A stretch of 64,000 nucleotides of DNA from Triglochin maritima (Eukaryota > Streptophyta > Magnoliopsida > Alismatales > Juncaginaceae). The stretch is from contig OY821772.1 in assembly GCA_963682175.1 (NCBI GenBank), positions 12,020,743 through 12,084,742 on the forward strand, in the 5' to 3' direction. The notes below the pieces were generated by a model. That model was not told the DNA's origin. It searched no databases and saw nothing but the letters and a program-made list of their open reading frames with translations. A program made the position numbers and the translations under genes. Shown here piece after piece: positions 46,656 to 58,259 of the stretch (position 1 is its first letter; each line of letters begins with the position of its first letter).

Positions 46656-47371
46656 TAGTGACTGTTAGGGAGCGTTGCTCACGGGCTTGGGCGTGTGGTC
46701 GGCTTCCGAAGCTGGATGCGGAACTGGTCAGCTCACCAACGTTGTGACGGGTGGCTGTTTGGGAGCGTTGCTCACGGGCTCAGGCGCGTGGTTGGAGTAG
46801 GGTGTTGCCTTGTAGGCCGGATGCGCGGTCTTGTCGAGGGTGCACGCTCGACCTGGCTGGGCGCGTGGTTGCCTTGGGACGTGTGACAGTTTACCGTGAG
46901 AGCGGGTTGAGTGTTGCCTTGTGGGTTGGATGCGCGGTGGGAGTTGAGGTGCACGTTCGACCTCACTGGGCGCGTGACTGCCTTGGAACACGAGACCAGT
47001 GTGAGCCGTCAGGGACGACTAGACCTTGTTCAGTGTCGGGTTGGGGTGGTGTACTGAGTCTTGATTCGAGACTCAAGCGTTCATGTTCGTGTGCAGGTGG
47101 GACGCGGTAGGTGACTGGAGACGATTTGGGCTTGCGACGCGTGGACTGGATCTGTTGAACTCTGTCATGTATTTTTCCTACTCCTTTCAGTAGTTGTGTA
47201 GTAGCATTCAGAGTTCTTGTATTTTCCTTCCGCATTGTACTCTGGCGTTGTCACTTGATATATTTTTAATTGAGGCCTCGAGTTGGTTATTTCAGTTAAT
47301 GTTCCTTTTCCGCTTCCTTTTAGTGTTGTGATTATTGCTATGTCCCGAGTGCCGATTAGGGGCGTTACAGG
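46656..47371 (+). mobile_element. GC-rich LTR-like sequence, right part, with tandem repeats
   Basis: It contains two diverged tandem units: TAGGGAGCGTTGCTCACGGG at about 46672 and again at 46756 (84 bp apart), and GTGTTGCCTTGT...GGATGCGCGG at about 46801 and 46911 (110 bp apart). The tail (TTGTATTTTCCTTCCGCATT ... GGGGCGTTACA) resembles the U5 end of a gypsy LTR. No gene. Confidence 0.5.
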
Positions 47372-48100
47372 TACACTTGTCAAATGTGTGATATTGGAGT
47401 TTTGCACCGAAGTAATTCATATATGCTTAGGTATACTTATGAAAAACTAAAATTATTTTAGTGCACTTTAGGCTTGCGTATCCCTTTCCATCTTGCTTGT
47501 TGTGAACTTCTTTTGATGGCTTAAGATTAAAAAAAGTGGTTTCGTTAACATCTCTCAACCCAAGAGCCCAAACGATCACGTTTTCAAGTGAAAAGTTGTC
47601 TTTGTTTCACAACACCTACTTTTGTTTTCCAACTCAACATTTTCGACTCTTAAGGACACCCAACAATAGCGTAAGGTATTGCAAAGTAGAGCTCCGGAGG
47701 TGTTGCTGGGTTGTCTCATGTTAAGAGCTCCTTAGGGTTAGATTAGTGATTAATGAATTGTTATTTCTTTTCTTAGGTAATGCTAGTTGTAGTTTAGCAT
47801 AATAATATCCTCCCCGTCATTTTTGTAGATTCGATTTTGAACTTATTAGTTGTAAACCCAACAAAAACAATCCATATGGATCGACTTGTACTTAGTGCGT
47901 TTTCACTGACGTTGTGCCCTTACGGTATTTAAAACGATTTATCAGATATAAACCATTTTTCATTAGCGATGATTGTGAAGGTCTCCCTAGTCTCACGCAT
48001 GGGTGGGGGCAATGCCCTTGACACGTGGAGATTGAAAGGAGGGTTGGCGGTGCACATGAGGAGGTTGTATGTTGGACATCATCGGGAGCTTCCAGCGAGA
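47372..48100. other. Intergenic stretch, nothing recognised
   Basis: Only short ORFs without family resemblance. The part from 47960 onward may be a further, decayed piece of the gypsy gag at 48120-48757, but I cannot support it. Confidence 0.4.
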
Positions 48101-48119
48101 CAATACGGTTGGAGAGTCA

Positions 48120-49090
48120 TATTCACAATGTGGCACCAACAAGAATCGTTGCACCACACATGATTAAGCTCGTCCTCGTGCCCTCAGTGATGGGAGCACG
48201 ACGGCGGGAGTTGCACCACCCACACGACCGGCTTGCCTTCCTCCTCCCTATGATGGGTGCACAGCGGTGGGATGTCGAACTCGTTCTTGTCCACCTTGGA
48301 TTCACTCCCATTAAACATCTTGTCCTCAACAAATGGGCTGGGAACCTATCCTTTAAATATTCCTTCATTCTCACCCAGGTTTGCAATGGTTTCTTTCCAC
48401 GACACCTTTGGTCCACTTGTAAGAGATCCATCATATTGCCGCTTCACCTTTGAGATGGTTCTCCACCCTTCGAACTTGGAGGTGTTCCATAGTCGATCGC
48501 ACTTCAAAGAACCTATCAACCTTGTGAATCCATCACAAGACATCTTTCACATCTAGAGATCTCCAGAAAAATCATAGAGCGCTACCTCCAATTTATCATT
48601 TCCACTGCCTAGTTGGTTCGATGGTGGAAACAAATTGACACATAGCCACCGAGGTGGTGGTTCACGATGCCGATTTTCCTCCTCCACCATCCTCTCATCA
48701 CCCGTGGCACCACCACGCACCTTCAACATCTCAGAAGCTAAAAGCTTTGATACCAACTGATGTAGAGCGGAAGTGGGTTGCCAAATATTTCTTCCGCTTG
48801 CAGCTAGGCACTACCCTAGATGGTGTAAAGACTCCCCTCTACAAGCAAAAAAAAGATAGAGAATCCACTCTGCCAAGAATAAACTTGGAATCCACCAAGA
48901 AGAAAAGAGATATTTGTAGGGTGTAAAACTTGTTTCCCTTTCATTTCGTTGGCCACATTATATATAGCATAAAATTGTTACATGGATAAGATCAAGCTGC
49001 TAACTAGGAGAAGACCAAACTAACAACTAGGATAAGATAACTCGTAAAATAAAAGGCAAAAGCTAGCTTGGGAATGGAAAGTACTAGAGT
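48120..49090 (-). mobile_element. Ty3/gypsy 5' fragment: LTR end, tRNA-Met primer site, gag start (copy 1)
   Basis: On the minus strand an LTR ends ...CTCTACATCA at 48758. It is followed by GTTGGTATCAAAGC (48757-48744), which matches the initiator tRNA-Met primer-binding site TGGTATCAGAGC except for one base. Further on, the gag-like segment reads LEVALYDFSGDL, then after shifts KVKRQYDG and TWVRMKEYLKDRF, the usual order of a gypsy gag N-terminus. The LTR extends right to at least 49080; its outer end is not defined. The same block recurs at 63264-64000. Confidence 0.7.
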
Positions 49091-49461
49091 GGTTCATTCT
49101 CTTGTTTTATTTGTTTTGTTTACATGCATGTTAAACGTGATGGAGCAAGTAGTTATGCCACTCGTGATGGAATAGTTTCCGCCTCGCACCCAATCCTATT
49201 TTTCATGATAGGCGAGTGCTTGCACTCCCGCATCACTGGTAGTGGTGGTGACTAGAAATCTGAGGGTGGTGGCGATGCTTTGGTGGTAGTCGAGTATTTT
49301 CAAGTGCAAAGAGAGTAAAACCCATGTTATTTCGTGGTGTGGTCTGAGTATTTTCTTGTTATAATTAGGTTCTTTTTGTGGTGCAGTAGGAGTATTTTCA
49401 TGACGTAGTCTGAGTTTCTGTAATAAATACGAGAATATTGTACTTTTGTGTTATAATTGGT
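49091..49461. other. Intergenic stretch, nothing recognised
   Basis: It may include the start of the minus-strand LTR whose end lies at 48758. Several repeats of GAGTATTTTC are visible (49287-49400). No reading frame worth naming. Confidence 0.35.
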
Positions 49462-49578
49462 GGTGTAATTAGGGCTGTCAATTTTACACGAAACACGATT
49501 ACACGACACGAAAACGACACAAACTTAGAGGATATTGTTTGAGAATTTGAACACGATTAATAAATGGGTTGGATATGG

Positions 49579-51078
49579 TGTTGGTTTTTTGGCCTTAATA
49601 TATGTTTTGATGATTTAATCAACCTAATCTTAATTATTATAATCAAGGTAGAATAACACACATTATGCATAAGATATATATTGTATTGTGCTAACTTCTA
49701 CAAGTGATCAAGACTCAACAAATAGGAAAATGAAGTCAAGACATGTAACTAAAGCTATATTAAAGACATGTAATCTTGATTTCTTTTGAGGCTTAGGAAC
49801 GTTGTGTAATTGAGCATACTTGAGCTAAAAACTAATCAAACACATACTAATTTCCCTATGGAAGTCAAACACAAAATCTCACATCAATTGGACTTCAATA
49901 AATCACCCAAACTTAAACCAGAATTCACTAACTAGAACTACCATAGCCAATTTCATCGATCGTTCAGACCTTCGGTCGACCATTTGTTTCCTTTAACAAA
50001 TAGTGAATTTTACTACCCGACCGGTAGACCGTTCAGACCTTTTCGGTCAACTGTCTACATATAGTTTCTGACTGTTAGACTTGTCATATTATACCAATGG
50101 TCGTATTCTCATTATTCATGCAAACCCCAAAATATAAATGCCTAACGGTCGACCGTGGACCTTATTTCCGTCGACCGAACCTAAATGTCTTGACAAACCC
50201 CAAGTGCCTGGAAGTTTCCGGTCGATCGTGAACCTTGTTTCGGTCGACCGAATATGAACGTTTTTGTCAAACTCATAGAGTCTGAAAGTTTACGGTCAAC
50301 CGAACCTATCTCGATGTTCGACCGATGACTTAAGTGAACCTAAGTTATAGCCTGATCCATTCGACCGTTTATTGGTCGACCGAACTTTGTTCCAAATTTC
50401 CTACCGGTCGACCGTGAGACCCGTTTCGGTCGACCGAACTTGTTCTGAAATGTGTGCTGTTGGTTTTTGTTTTGTGTATCTTACACAAACACTTACCAAA
50501 CTTTCCCTAATGGCTATTACCCCTTAGGAGCTTATAAATAGAGTTGCCTAAGACACAATTACAAAACTCTCCCAGACATACTTGCCTCCTACATTTGAGA
50601 GATCATTCCAAATACTCCAAGCCTCAATTTCCACACTTTAGATCAATTCTTATATTTCTCAAGTGTGCTCAACTTTAGAGAGTGATTGTCCCACTCAAGT
50701 TTGTTGTTGTCAAAGTCTTGTAAAGGTTTCAATGAAAGCCCGAAGCGTCCCTCTTGGATTGTGAGAGAAGGAATCAAGTTCAACGAGGGTTGTTCGCGAG
50801 CTTGAAGATTATAAAGGTGTTCTCTCCCGGCCCGGAACGGGGAGTGGACAGTGAAGTCGTGAGCGGAGTTCAGTGATTCGAGCAGAGCTTGCAAGAAAGG
50901 ACTAGGACCTGGGTGGGGTGCCGAACCTCTATAAAAACGTCGTCTTCCTTCGTGGTTTGCATATTTTCTTCGATTACTTGCTTGCTTGTTTTAAATTTCG
51001 CTATGCATTCTTGATTGCTTGAGCAAGTAGGTAATTAGCTTAAAAGTGATTAGAATTAGGGTCATACATGTTCCTACA
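49579..51078 (+). repeat. Solo LTR, family C (copy 2)
   Basis: It starts TGTTGGTTTTTTGG and ends GTTCCTACA (1500 bp). Flanks TATGG (49574-49578) and TATGC (51079-51083), 4 of 5. The TATA box is at 50533-50540. The downstream half has ACCTCTATAAAAACG and TTCGTGGTTTGC as in copy 1. Confidence 0.8.
49955..50434. repeat. Palindrome pairs at 22-bp spacing in LTR C copy 2
   Basis: Pairs of GGTCGACC-type palindromes start at 50024/50046, 50148/50170, 50221/50243, 50295/50317 and 50407/50429, all 22 bp apart. Outliers are 49955/49975 (20) and 50360/50375 (15). The last pair ends 99 bp before the TATA box. Palindromes are better preserved than in copy 1. Confidence 0.85.
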
Positions 51079-51533
51079 TATGCCAACACGATTATTAAAT
51101 GTGTTGGATATGGATTTCTGCTGCAAAAACAATTAACACGATCAGTAATCAGGTAATTAGGTACACAATTACGAATACTACAAAATTAATACACGACTAA
51201 TACCGACAAGTCTACAAGTAATATATAAATTATAAATTATGATGAACGGTAGCGTGCAATCATGCAACCCGGTATTCGTGTAATAAACTGAACTAATTGT
51301 GTATGGATTAATGTTTAATGGTGTAAACGGTAGTCGTGTTAAACGTGTACACAAAGTAACCCGTTTAATAATCGTGTATAAACAAGTTGGATATGGCAAC
51401 ATGATTATAAACGGGTTGGATACGGCAGAAGTTTAGCAACACGATTATTAAATGGGTCGGATACGACGTAGCACATAGAGCTTATATATACGACTTGACA
51501 CGACATGACACGATTGACAACCCTAGGTAAAAT

Positions 51534-52016
51534 CTAGTTTTTTTTGTTACGATATAAGTATTTTTGTTTTAATATGGGTTTTTTGCTTAAGTGTCAATCA
51601 AAACACTGTATTTCTTAAAATGTCATCACGTTATGCTATTTTCTTGGATGTCACTCAAAAACATGGTTAACATCCAAAATGCCATTATGTTTTTTGATTA
51701 TTGCAGATTTGTCATTCTGTTAACTTTTACTGTTTGTGATTAATATTCCCTTGACAACATTAAAAAATTAATATTTAATTGTATATATTACAAATTCACC
51801 CCTGAATAATTTAACAAACCTTTCTTTTTTTCAATTCTTTGTCTTTCTTGTTGTTGTTAATCTTTTGTTTGTTTTGTTTTAGTGAATTTAACTATATGTA
51901 TTTTATCACTAAAATCTTAAAAATAAAGATATAATGTCATTAGAATACACTACTTAATCTTGTGAGATCTAAGGTTGTACTAAATTTTGATCACTTGTGA
52001 ACACGTTGTTTTATGT
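51534..52016. other. Intergenic stretch, nothing recognised
   Basis: A/T-rich, with no repeat ends, RNA gene or coherent ORF. Confidence 0.45.
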
Positions 52017-53067
52017 TCCTTTGTAATACATCTCCTCTCTTGATGGTCATTCTCTCTACTAAGAGTAAAAGCTTGGAACAAAACTCTGGTGGAGAGATGC
52101 CACTTGTAAAGTGAGTGAGCAATAAAGAATGTTTTGGTAGTTCCTCGTTGTTTCTTTTAGTTCTTGCATGCTTAGTTAATTTCATTTATTTTAATCTTCG
52201 TATAATTAATTAACATGTTTTCTTTCCTTAATATGAATGTTAGTTTAATAATGCGTGAGTAGTTTCATCTCCCTTTGGGGGGTGGAGATGATGTGCATAT
52301 ATGTTGTGAAGTTTGGATGTTTGATGAGTTTTTGATTTTGCAGACTTACATGTTTACATGTTCATCGGGGGTGTTTTTATCATCTACATGTTGGGGGATT
52401 TTTATGGGGTTTTCCATAAGATTTAGACATTTCTCATGCTTAGTTTCCTTGTGTTTATTGAGTGAAATTTCCTATTGAATACTACATGTTAGTTATGTGT
52501 TTATTTGTATTTGCTTGCTTGATTGATTGAAGAAACTTTGTTTTGATGGGTTATGCCATAAGATTTAGACACCTCACATGCTTAGTTTTGTTCTTCACAT
52601 GAGTTCATGGTTTTTATGAGTCTTGTCATATCTTTAGATATTTCTCATGCTGAGTCTAGTCTTATGCTAATCAAGTAGTAATTGCTGATACTTTGTGTGA
52701 ATGGATTGATAGGTTTTGCCAAATCTTTAGACATTTTCTATGCATGAAGACACACACATACATGCTTACATGCGTCATTCATCACTTATTTCACTTCATA
52801 TGTGCACACATTCCACCCCTTAGGGGTTTCCATTCCTGAATTTCAACTTGTTTTCTTAGTTAGTTTAGTTTCATGGTTGCGTGCTTTCATTTCCTTGTTT
52901 ACGCTTACTAGTTTAGTTTAGTCTAGGTTAGCGTAATCAACTTCTTCTCCCTTTTTTCTCACTTGCATTCGAACGAACCAGAGTTGACACACCTCCTTGT
53001 GTATCGACTCGTACTTGTCACCGCTTCATCGCGGTCGTACACTTGCGGTTATTAAAACTTTTAAACA
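52017..53067 (+). repeat. LTR family A fragment (downstream two thirds)
   Basis: It starts where LTR A has CCTTTGTA...CATCTC...CTCTCTACTA just after the TATA box and runs to GCGGTTATTAAAACTTTTAAACA. It includes the marker GAGTAGTTTCATC...GGGGTGGAG. U3 with its palindromes is missing. No primer-binding site follows, so it is a truncated solo piece. Confidence 0.7.
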
Positions 53068-53299
53068 ACTAGTCGCTCAAGTTTATTGACAATTCATACC
53101 AAATGCGAGCAACAAATTTTAGATTTCCAAAATAAATTGCAACTTGTTATGGATAGATTGGATCATGATTTCCCTACTCCAACCCATCATAGGATAGCTT
53201 CCTCCCCTTTGTCCACTCCTCCGTTGCAGCCAGTGGTCAGCCCCGACTGATCATCTGATTTCGCGGCCCATTCTCGAGAATTGGCCCTTGTCGGTGGAC

Positions 53300-54825
53300 T
53301 GATTGACATCATTTCATGCTTATATTTGTACCTTATATTCATTATCTTACATATAAGCAATGCTACGTGACGAGTTTTATGTTTGAATTTCAGAAATAAA
53401 GAGGTTTGAAGAGAAAAGCCATGAAAGGACCCAAAAGCAGGAAAAAATGACTTAATTGTGAGACCTGGGGACTAAGATGCAAGGGAGAAGGACCTGATCG
53501 TACGACCGAATGACCTAAGAGCAAAACAGGAAACTCCACACCATCATGGGGAGTATTTTGGCAATTCGATTCGGGTCGGAGCTCCAACAAAACAAGTAGA
53601 TGCATCCAAGACCAAGAAATACTTCAAGCAAAGCCCACAATGAAAACCAAACGGATCTAAAGCATATAGACCGCCAATTGGCGGTCCAGATAGCCCAGGA
53701 TCCGTTTAGTTTTCTGTAGCACGTGTATTAGTGTATGCTTAGTCTATTTTTGGTATTGGTTTAGTCCCACATCGGGGGATTGTCCCGGATTAGCTTTTTC
53801 CATGCCTATAAATAGAACTCTTCACCTTCCATTGTAATTACCCATTGCTTGGTGGAATTCTCTCTACTAAGGAGTGAGCCTTGAAACAAAAACTCAAGGT
53901 GGAGAAGAATGTTACTTTCAATGTGAGTCATTTGTTAATAAAATAATTCTTCTAGTTTCTTTTAATCTTGTCTTTTAATTTGTGCATGTTTGTTTAGTCT
54001 TTCCTTTCCTTTTATGTTTTTTAATACTTCTTGCCTTCTTAGTTAACTTTCATTTCAGCATTATGCTTTCTTTTGTTAATATAGTTAGTGTAATGAGTAG
54101 TGAGTAGTTTCATCCCCATTTGGGGGTGGAGAAATATGTGATATAATCATGTAGTGTATTAAGTGTGTGTTATCTTTATCCCTTGAGCTTTATATGATTT
54201 CCATAACCATCTAATGAGTTTTCACTCTTATCTTTGATATACTAATGCTCTTGAATGAAGCTTAGCTTATGCTTTGATTAGTGGACCTATTTTATGGGAA
54301 ATGATAAGGTTAGGATATGGATGAAGTTAATATTGGAAACACAATTTGTTGTGTATGTGCTCTTGTTGCCTTTACCTTAGCTAATGTCTTGTATGTTTTA
54401 ATGATGTAGTCTTATCTTAATTCATGTGGAGGCATAGTAGGGTCTAGTCTTTATACTTGAGTTCATTTAGCTTCATTCCAATTATTGTCTTGTATGTTTT
54501 AATGATGTAGTCTTATCTTAATTCATGTGGAGGCAAAGTTGGATGTGGTTTTATGATTTCATGCACTACATGTTGTGAGGACCTTAATTGAACATACACA
54601 CATCTTCATATTCACATTATTTCTCTACCCCCTATGGGGCTTAGTTTTATTGTTTATCTTCATTTCCTTTTTGCATCTAGCTTAGTGTAACCAACCTATC
54701 TCTCCTTCTTTTTACCTCTCGCCTTCGAACAAACCAATCGTCGACACACCTCCCAGTGGACGACCCATATTTTCCACCACTTCAACGCGGTCGTGCACTT
54801 GCGGTTTAAATAAAATGATCAAACA
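53300..54825 (+). repeat. R4 5' LTR (family A variant)
   Basis: It starts TGATTGACATCATTTC and ends GATCAAACA (1526 bp). The TATA box is at 53807-53814. A single near-perfect palindrome GACCGCCAATTGGCGGTC lies at 53669-53686, about 120 bp upstream; its partner is not recognisable. An internal direct repeat, CTTGTATGTTTTAATGATGT, occurs at 54391 and 54491. Confidence 0.85.
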
Positions 54826-54831
54826 AGTTTT

Positions 54832-54849
54832 TGGCGCCGTTGCCGGGGA
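54832..54849 (+). other. R4 primer-binding site (tRNA-Asp)
   Basis: TGGCGCCGTTGCCGGGGA, complementary to the 3' end of tRNA-Asp, 6 bp after the LTR. No mismatch over 18 bases. Confidence 0.9.
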
Positions 54850-54985
54850 AATGCTCTGTCCAGACGTTGGTTTGGACGATTCGAGGGGTTTTTAATTTTT
54901 TGTTTCCAGTTTTTCTTCATTTCAGGGAACCATAGGATCAAAGGGAGGCTACTGGACAAGTTTTAGGAACAGAAGCTCCAAAAGG

Positions 54986-55016
54986 ACCGCCAATCAGCGG
55001 TTGGAGACCACCAATT
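54986..55016 (+). repeat. Palindrome pair in R4 leader
   Basis: ACCGCCAATCAGCGGT (54986) and ACCACCAATT (55007) are 21 bp apart and 154 bp after the primer-binding site. The first is identical to the first member in R1's leader. The leader (54850-55938) has no other feature. Confidence 0.8.
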
Positions 55017-55938
55017 TGTGTAGTTAGTTCTGTAATTTGTGTTATCTGGGAGCCCTATTTTGCATGCTGTGACTTCTTGTTTGCTCCCAGATCATTAATC
55101 ACTCTCCCAATAATCAACTTGGACCTAAAATCCAAAGCAAAAGACTAGAGGTTCTTACTTGTTTAGGTCACGCATCATGTATTGACTTAGGCATATAGTT
55201 GTCTTTTCTTTTAGCTTTATTTTCAGTTGTTGAGCGCTGGCGTGAGGTTTGCAATTTCCTACACTCATTCATGCATCTCGTATGCCCATGCATTAGTTAG
55301 TAGGAATTGCATCAGGACAAGAGTGAGTGAGCGTTTGATTGGAGCGATTGATTGCTAGATTTAGGATCAAAACGTTATTAAGGAGGGGTTGTCCCATAAA
55401 AGATAAGGTGGGGGATTTCATCACCCTTTCCTTGGCCCCAAAAATCACTCTTAATAAAGCCTTAACTAAAAGCAAGTAGACATTGGCCCTAGGATTGCGG
55501 GCGCACTAGGAGAGTAATCTAGTTAAGACCGTCATGACCTGATTGCTGTTGCCTACCTTGTCGATAGTAGGAGGTACTGGATCTCCGGATCTGGTATCAC
55601 TTGCTGGGCATTGTGGTCCTCATTGTAGGGAGGTGAGGCGTGTCGAGGCTAGTGACCTCCAAGTTAGGCGTCGTCTAGCCTAAGGACCCATTGCCTTACA
55701 TTGTTTGAGTCGTGCTTGCTAGATTAGGCTTCTACCCTCTCCCGTTACCCACGCTAGCTTTAGGGATTCTTCCCTTCTCCTCTGAGTCATCTTCTTCTCA
55801 CCTTCTTCTCACCTTCTTCTACGTTATAGTCTCCTCCCCTTTACACTCTCTGGTAGCGTTTTAGGGTCCAGTCGAGCACTTTTTGTGAGTATAGCCTTGT
55901 GGTGGTGAGAGTGGTCGACTCTAGAGTTCTCTGTTGTG

Positions 55939-57433
55939 ATGGATGGTTACATAGGCGACCATCCATATCATTGTTGGGACCAGGACGATTCTCCCTGGTA
56001 CTCCCGACCCATGCATCCTGGGGTGGCTCAGACTAACACCCCGTATGGTTGGGACAATCTTAATTGTGTGACTGAGCAATCTTCATATTGGGGTAGTATG
56101 AGAGAGGCACCGACTGCTAGACCACCATCTAGTTACGTCGGATCATATGTTGGTCATCAATCTGAGATATTACAAGAACCTTTGGCCTCTTTCATGCATG
56201 TGGTAGATGACATGGGTGCACCGGTGGCTCCAGTAGCCGTACCATGTGACTGTTGTGGGTTGAGTGGTCATGTTATAGGGGAATGTCCTTATGTTCCCCC
56301 TGAGCCTGAGTATGAGCATACATTTTCCCAAAATGCTCAATATGACCATTACGCATCCGCGTACAACCCGAGAGTGATGGATTCGTGGGGAGACAATTCA
56401 TATCCAAATGCTTATACTTCATTTTCACCCCAGTATCCTCCTCCCCCCAAATACCCAGAATTCTACCAACACCCCACTTCAAATCATTGGACTCATTCTC
56501 AGCCCATCAACACCCAACCCCAAAATTTCCCAAGCTCTGACTTGGACCTCATAGTTGACCACATACCTGATTCCTCGAAACCAACTTTCCTTACGCTCAT
56601 GTAAACCATTCAACAGTCCATACAAAATATGGCACTGCAAGTAAGTCAAATGTCGCATCAATTACGTGAACGCGAGGAGAGTAACTTTTCTTGTCAACAT
56701 GACGATTCATCTTTTGATATCGAACCGCCACCACCACATCCACAAATTCAAAGCACAATTTTTCAAAGTCAAACTCCTAGTCAGTCTGAGGGACTTGGGG
56801 TTTCAATTCACGATCACTTGGTGGACGATTCGATCCCAATTGAGAATAACATGGACCAGCTTCATTACGAGTCGGCACATGATTGTGCCTTATCTTCTTA
56901 TCCCGTGGCCCTTGAGCCACATGACCTTATTGTTACCTCCTAAGGACTCACCTCTGGTGGAGCAAGAGCTCCCTAGTCCCCTCAATTTCAGACAACTTGA
57001 TGAGAGTTTGCCTCTCACTATTGTTCCTGATCATCTTGGAAATGATGGAACATCAAACAACTACATAGCTCATGAGGGTATTAGAAGTTCCTTGGAGGAT
57101 ACCTTGGGTATGAGACCCACTTTTTGTTCGCCTGGTGTGTCGGACATGCCTAACGAGGTTCTTGAGCTCGTTCCGATGCACCAGCCTGTTGGTTGGAGAG
57201 TTTGGATTGACGATCATAACTTCAGTAACGCAATGGGAGAAACTCTTCTTCAGTTGCCCCTCATTTCCCAAACTCTTGAGAGGTTCAAGCTCTTTCAATT
57301 TGATCCTTTGAATGAGACGTCTTTGCGTCCAATTCATGAACCTCTCATTTCATCTGGTGCTCATTGTGAAGGGGGCCTACACATAAGTATTCTGGCCCCG
57401 CGTGGTGTCATGTTCCCTTTCCAAGTGCATTGA
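55939..57433 (+). pseudogene. R4 gag-like ORF with zinc knuckle and diverged RT stub
   Basis: The ATG is at 55939 (MDGYIGDHPYHCWDQDDSPW). About 220 codons are open, with the zinc knuckle CDCCGLSGHVIGEC (C-X2-C-X4-H-X4-C; near residue 100). A TAA at 56602 stands where relatives have Gln. The same frame then continues with ALQVSQMSHQLREREESNFS and ends at a one-base frameshift near 56935. The shifted frame reads PPKDSPLVEQELPS, TIVPDHLGNDGTSNNYI, VGWRVWIDDHNFSNAMGETL, LISQTLERFKLFQF and stops at 57433. One stop and one shift are the only breaks. The C-terminus aligns to RT residues VDYRKLN...QMLERL of R1 but lacks every catalytic motif. Likely a capsid-type protein with an added tail. Its use is unknown. 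Confidence 0.85.
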
Positions 57434-58259
57434 CCCACTCTTGAGGTTCCCATTTGATGTCTTTTGACAAATGAAGATGGGAACTTATGTTTGTACATAG
57501 TTATATAAAAAATAAAAAATAAAAGTACAATAAAAGACTCCTTCAGTGAGCATCGATTGTTGTGAGCCCCAACCCTTGTGTATTTGGGCTCCATTTCTTT
57601 CACGTATTTGTATCCTTTCTTTAGCATCTCACAGGTTTTGAGGGAATTCGGGTTTGTGTCCATCAACATGACCTTGAACTTCCCTTTGCAATTCATGTTG
57701 GTGAGATCTCTCCTTTTTTCATGCATAACTCCATGTAGTATCTTGCTCGCATTCATTGAGGACAATACATGAAGTAGGTGGGGGGGGGGTGTTTTACGTG
57801 TGTACATAGTCGAGTCTTTTCTTTTGATTTTGTTTTCTTTTGTTTGCACTTTTAGGGTCATGTTAGTGTGCTGCATTTAATATCAATATATCTTCTTGCC
57901 ATGATCCTTGGGTGACTTGTCTTATTTTGCTTGCCTAGTGCTTTAAAATTTCCACATTTCTTTCAAAATTTTCATGTGTTTGCGAAAGAAAATGTTTTGT
58001 GGGTTTTGCGTGTGTTTAGCATGTGCAAAACCGTTGAGAGGCAAAGTAAAACGAAAGTTCCCAAAAATTGTCTTGAACTTGATGCATTAGAATATCTAGT
58101 ACAATGTCTTTATGAGTTATCTAATCGTTAGGATGCACCCCAGTTTCCCTTGAGGGTGAGTAATCATAGGGTTTCAGTGCTCAAACATTTAATGAAGTCC
58201 ACCCTGAACCTAGTGAGTCAATAATTCGTGTCTGTTAACTTAAGGAAGTTTGTTGTAGT
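57434..58259 (+). other. R4 3' untranslated region
   Basis: Follows R1 28611-29400 closely: GAGGACAATACATGAAGTAG, a G-run, GTCATGTTAGTGTGCTGCAT, and so on. Interrupted at 58259 by LTR B. Confidence 0.7.

Larger units (their letters stand above)
49470..51525. mobile_element. hAT-like element 3, holding a solo LTR C
   Basis: Inverted ends TAGGGCTGTCAAT and ATTGACAACCCTA. Flanks GGTGTAAT (49462-49469) and GGTAAAAT (51526-51533) agree at 6 of 8. The arms are full of ACACGA and GGGTTGGATA motifs. Without the LTR it is about 0.55 kb and non-coding. Confidence 0.7.
53300..58259 (+). mobile_element. R4: non-autonomous LTR retrotransposon, LTR family A, 3' truncated
   Basis: 5' LTR (53300-54825), intact primer-binding site, leader with palindrome pair, one gag-like ORF and the shared 3' untranslated region. 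At 58259 it is cut by the start of an LTR B; the last part of the 3' region and the 3' LTR are absent. Without 3' flank, a target duplication cannot be tested. It has the best-preserved copy of the gag-like ORF with the zinc knuckle. Confidence 0.85.

Noticed and set aside
48025..48556. Plus-strand ORFs of 142 and 99 codons
   Set aside because: They lie opposite the decayed gypsy gag on the minus strand, where the primer site and gag motifs fix the orientation.
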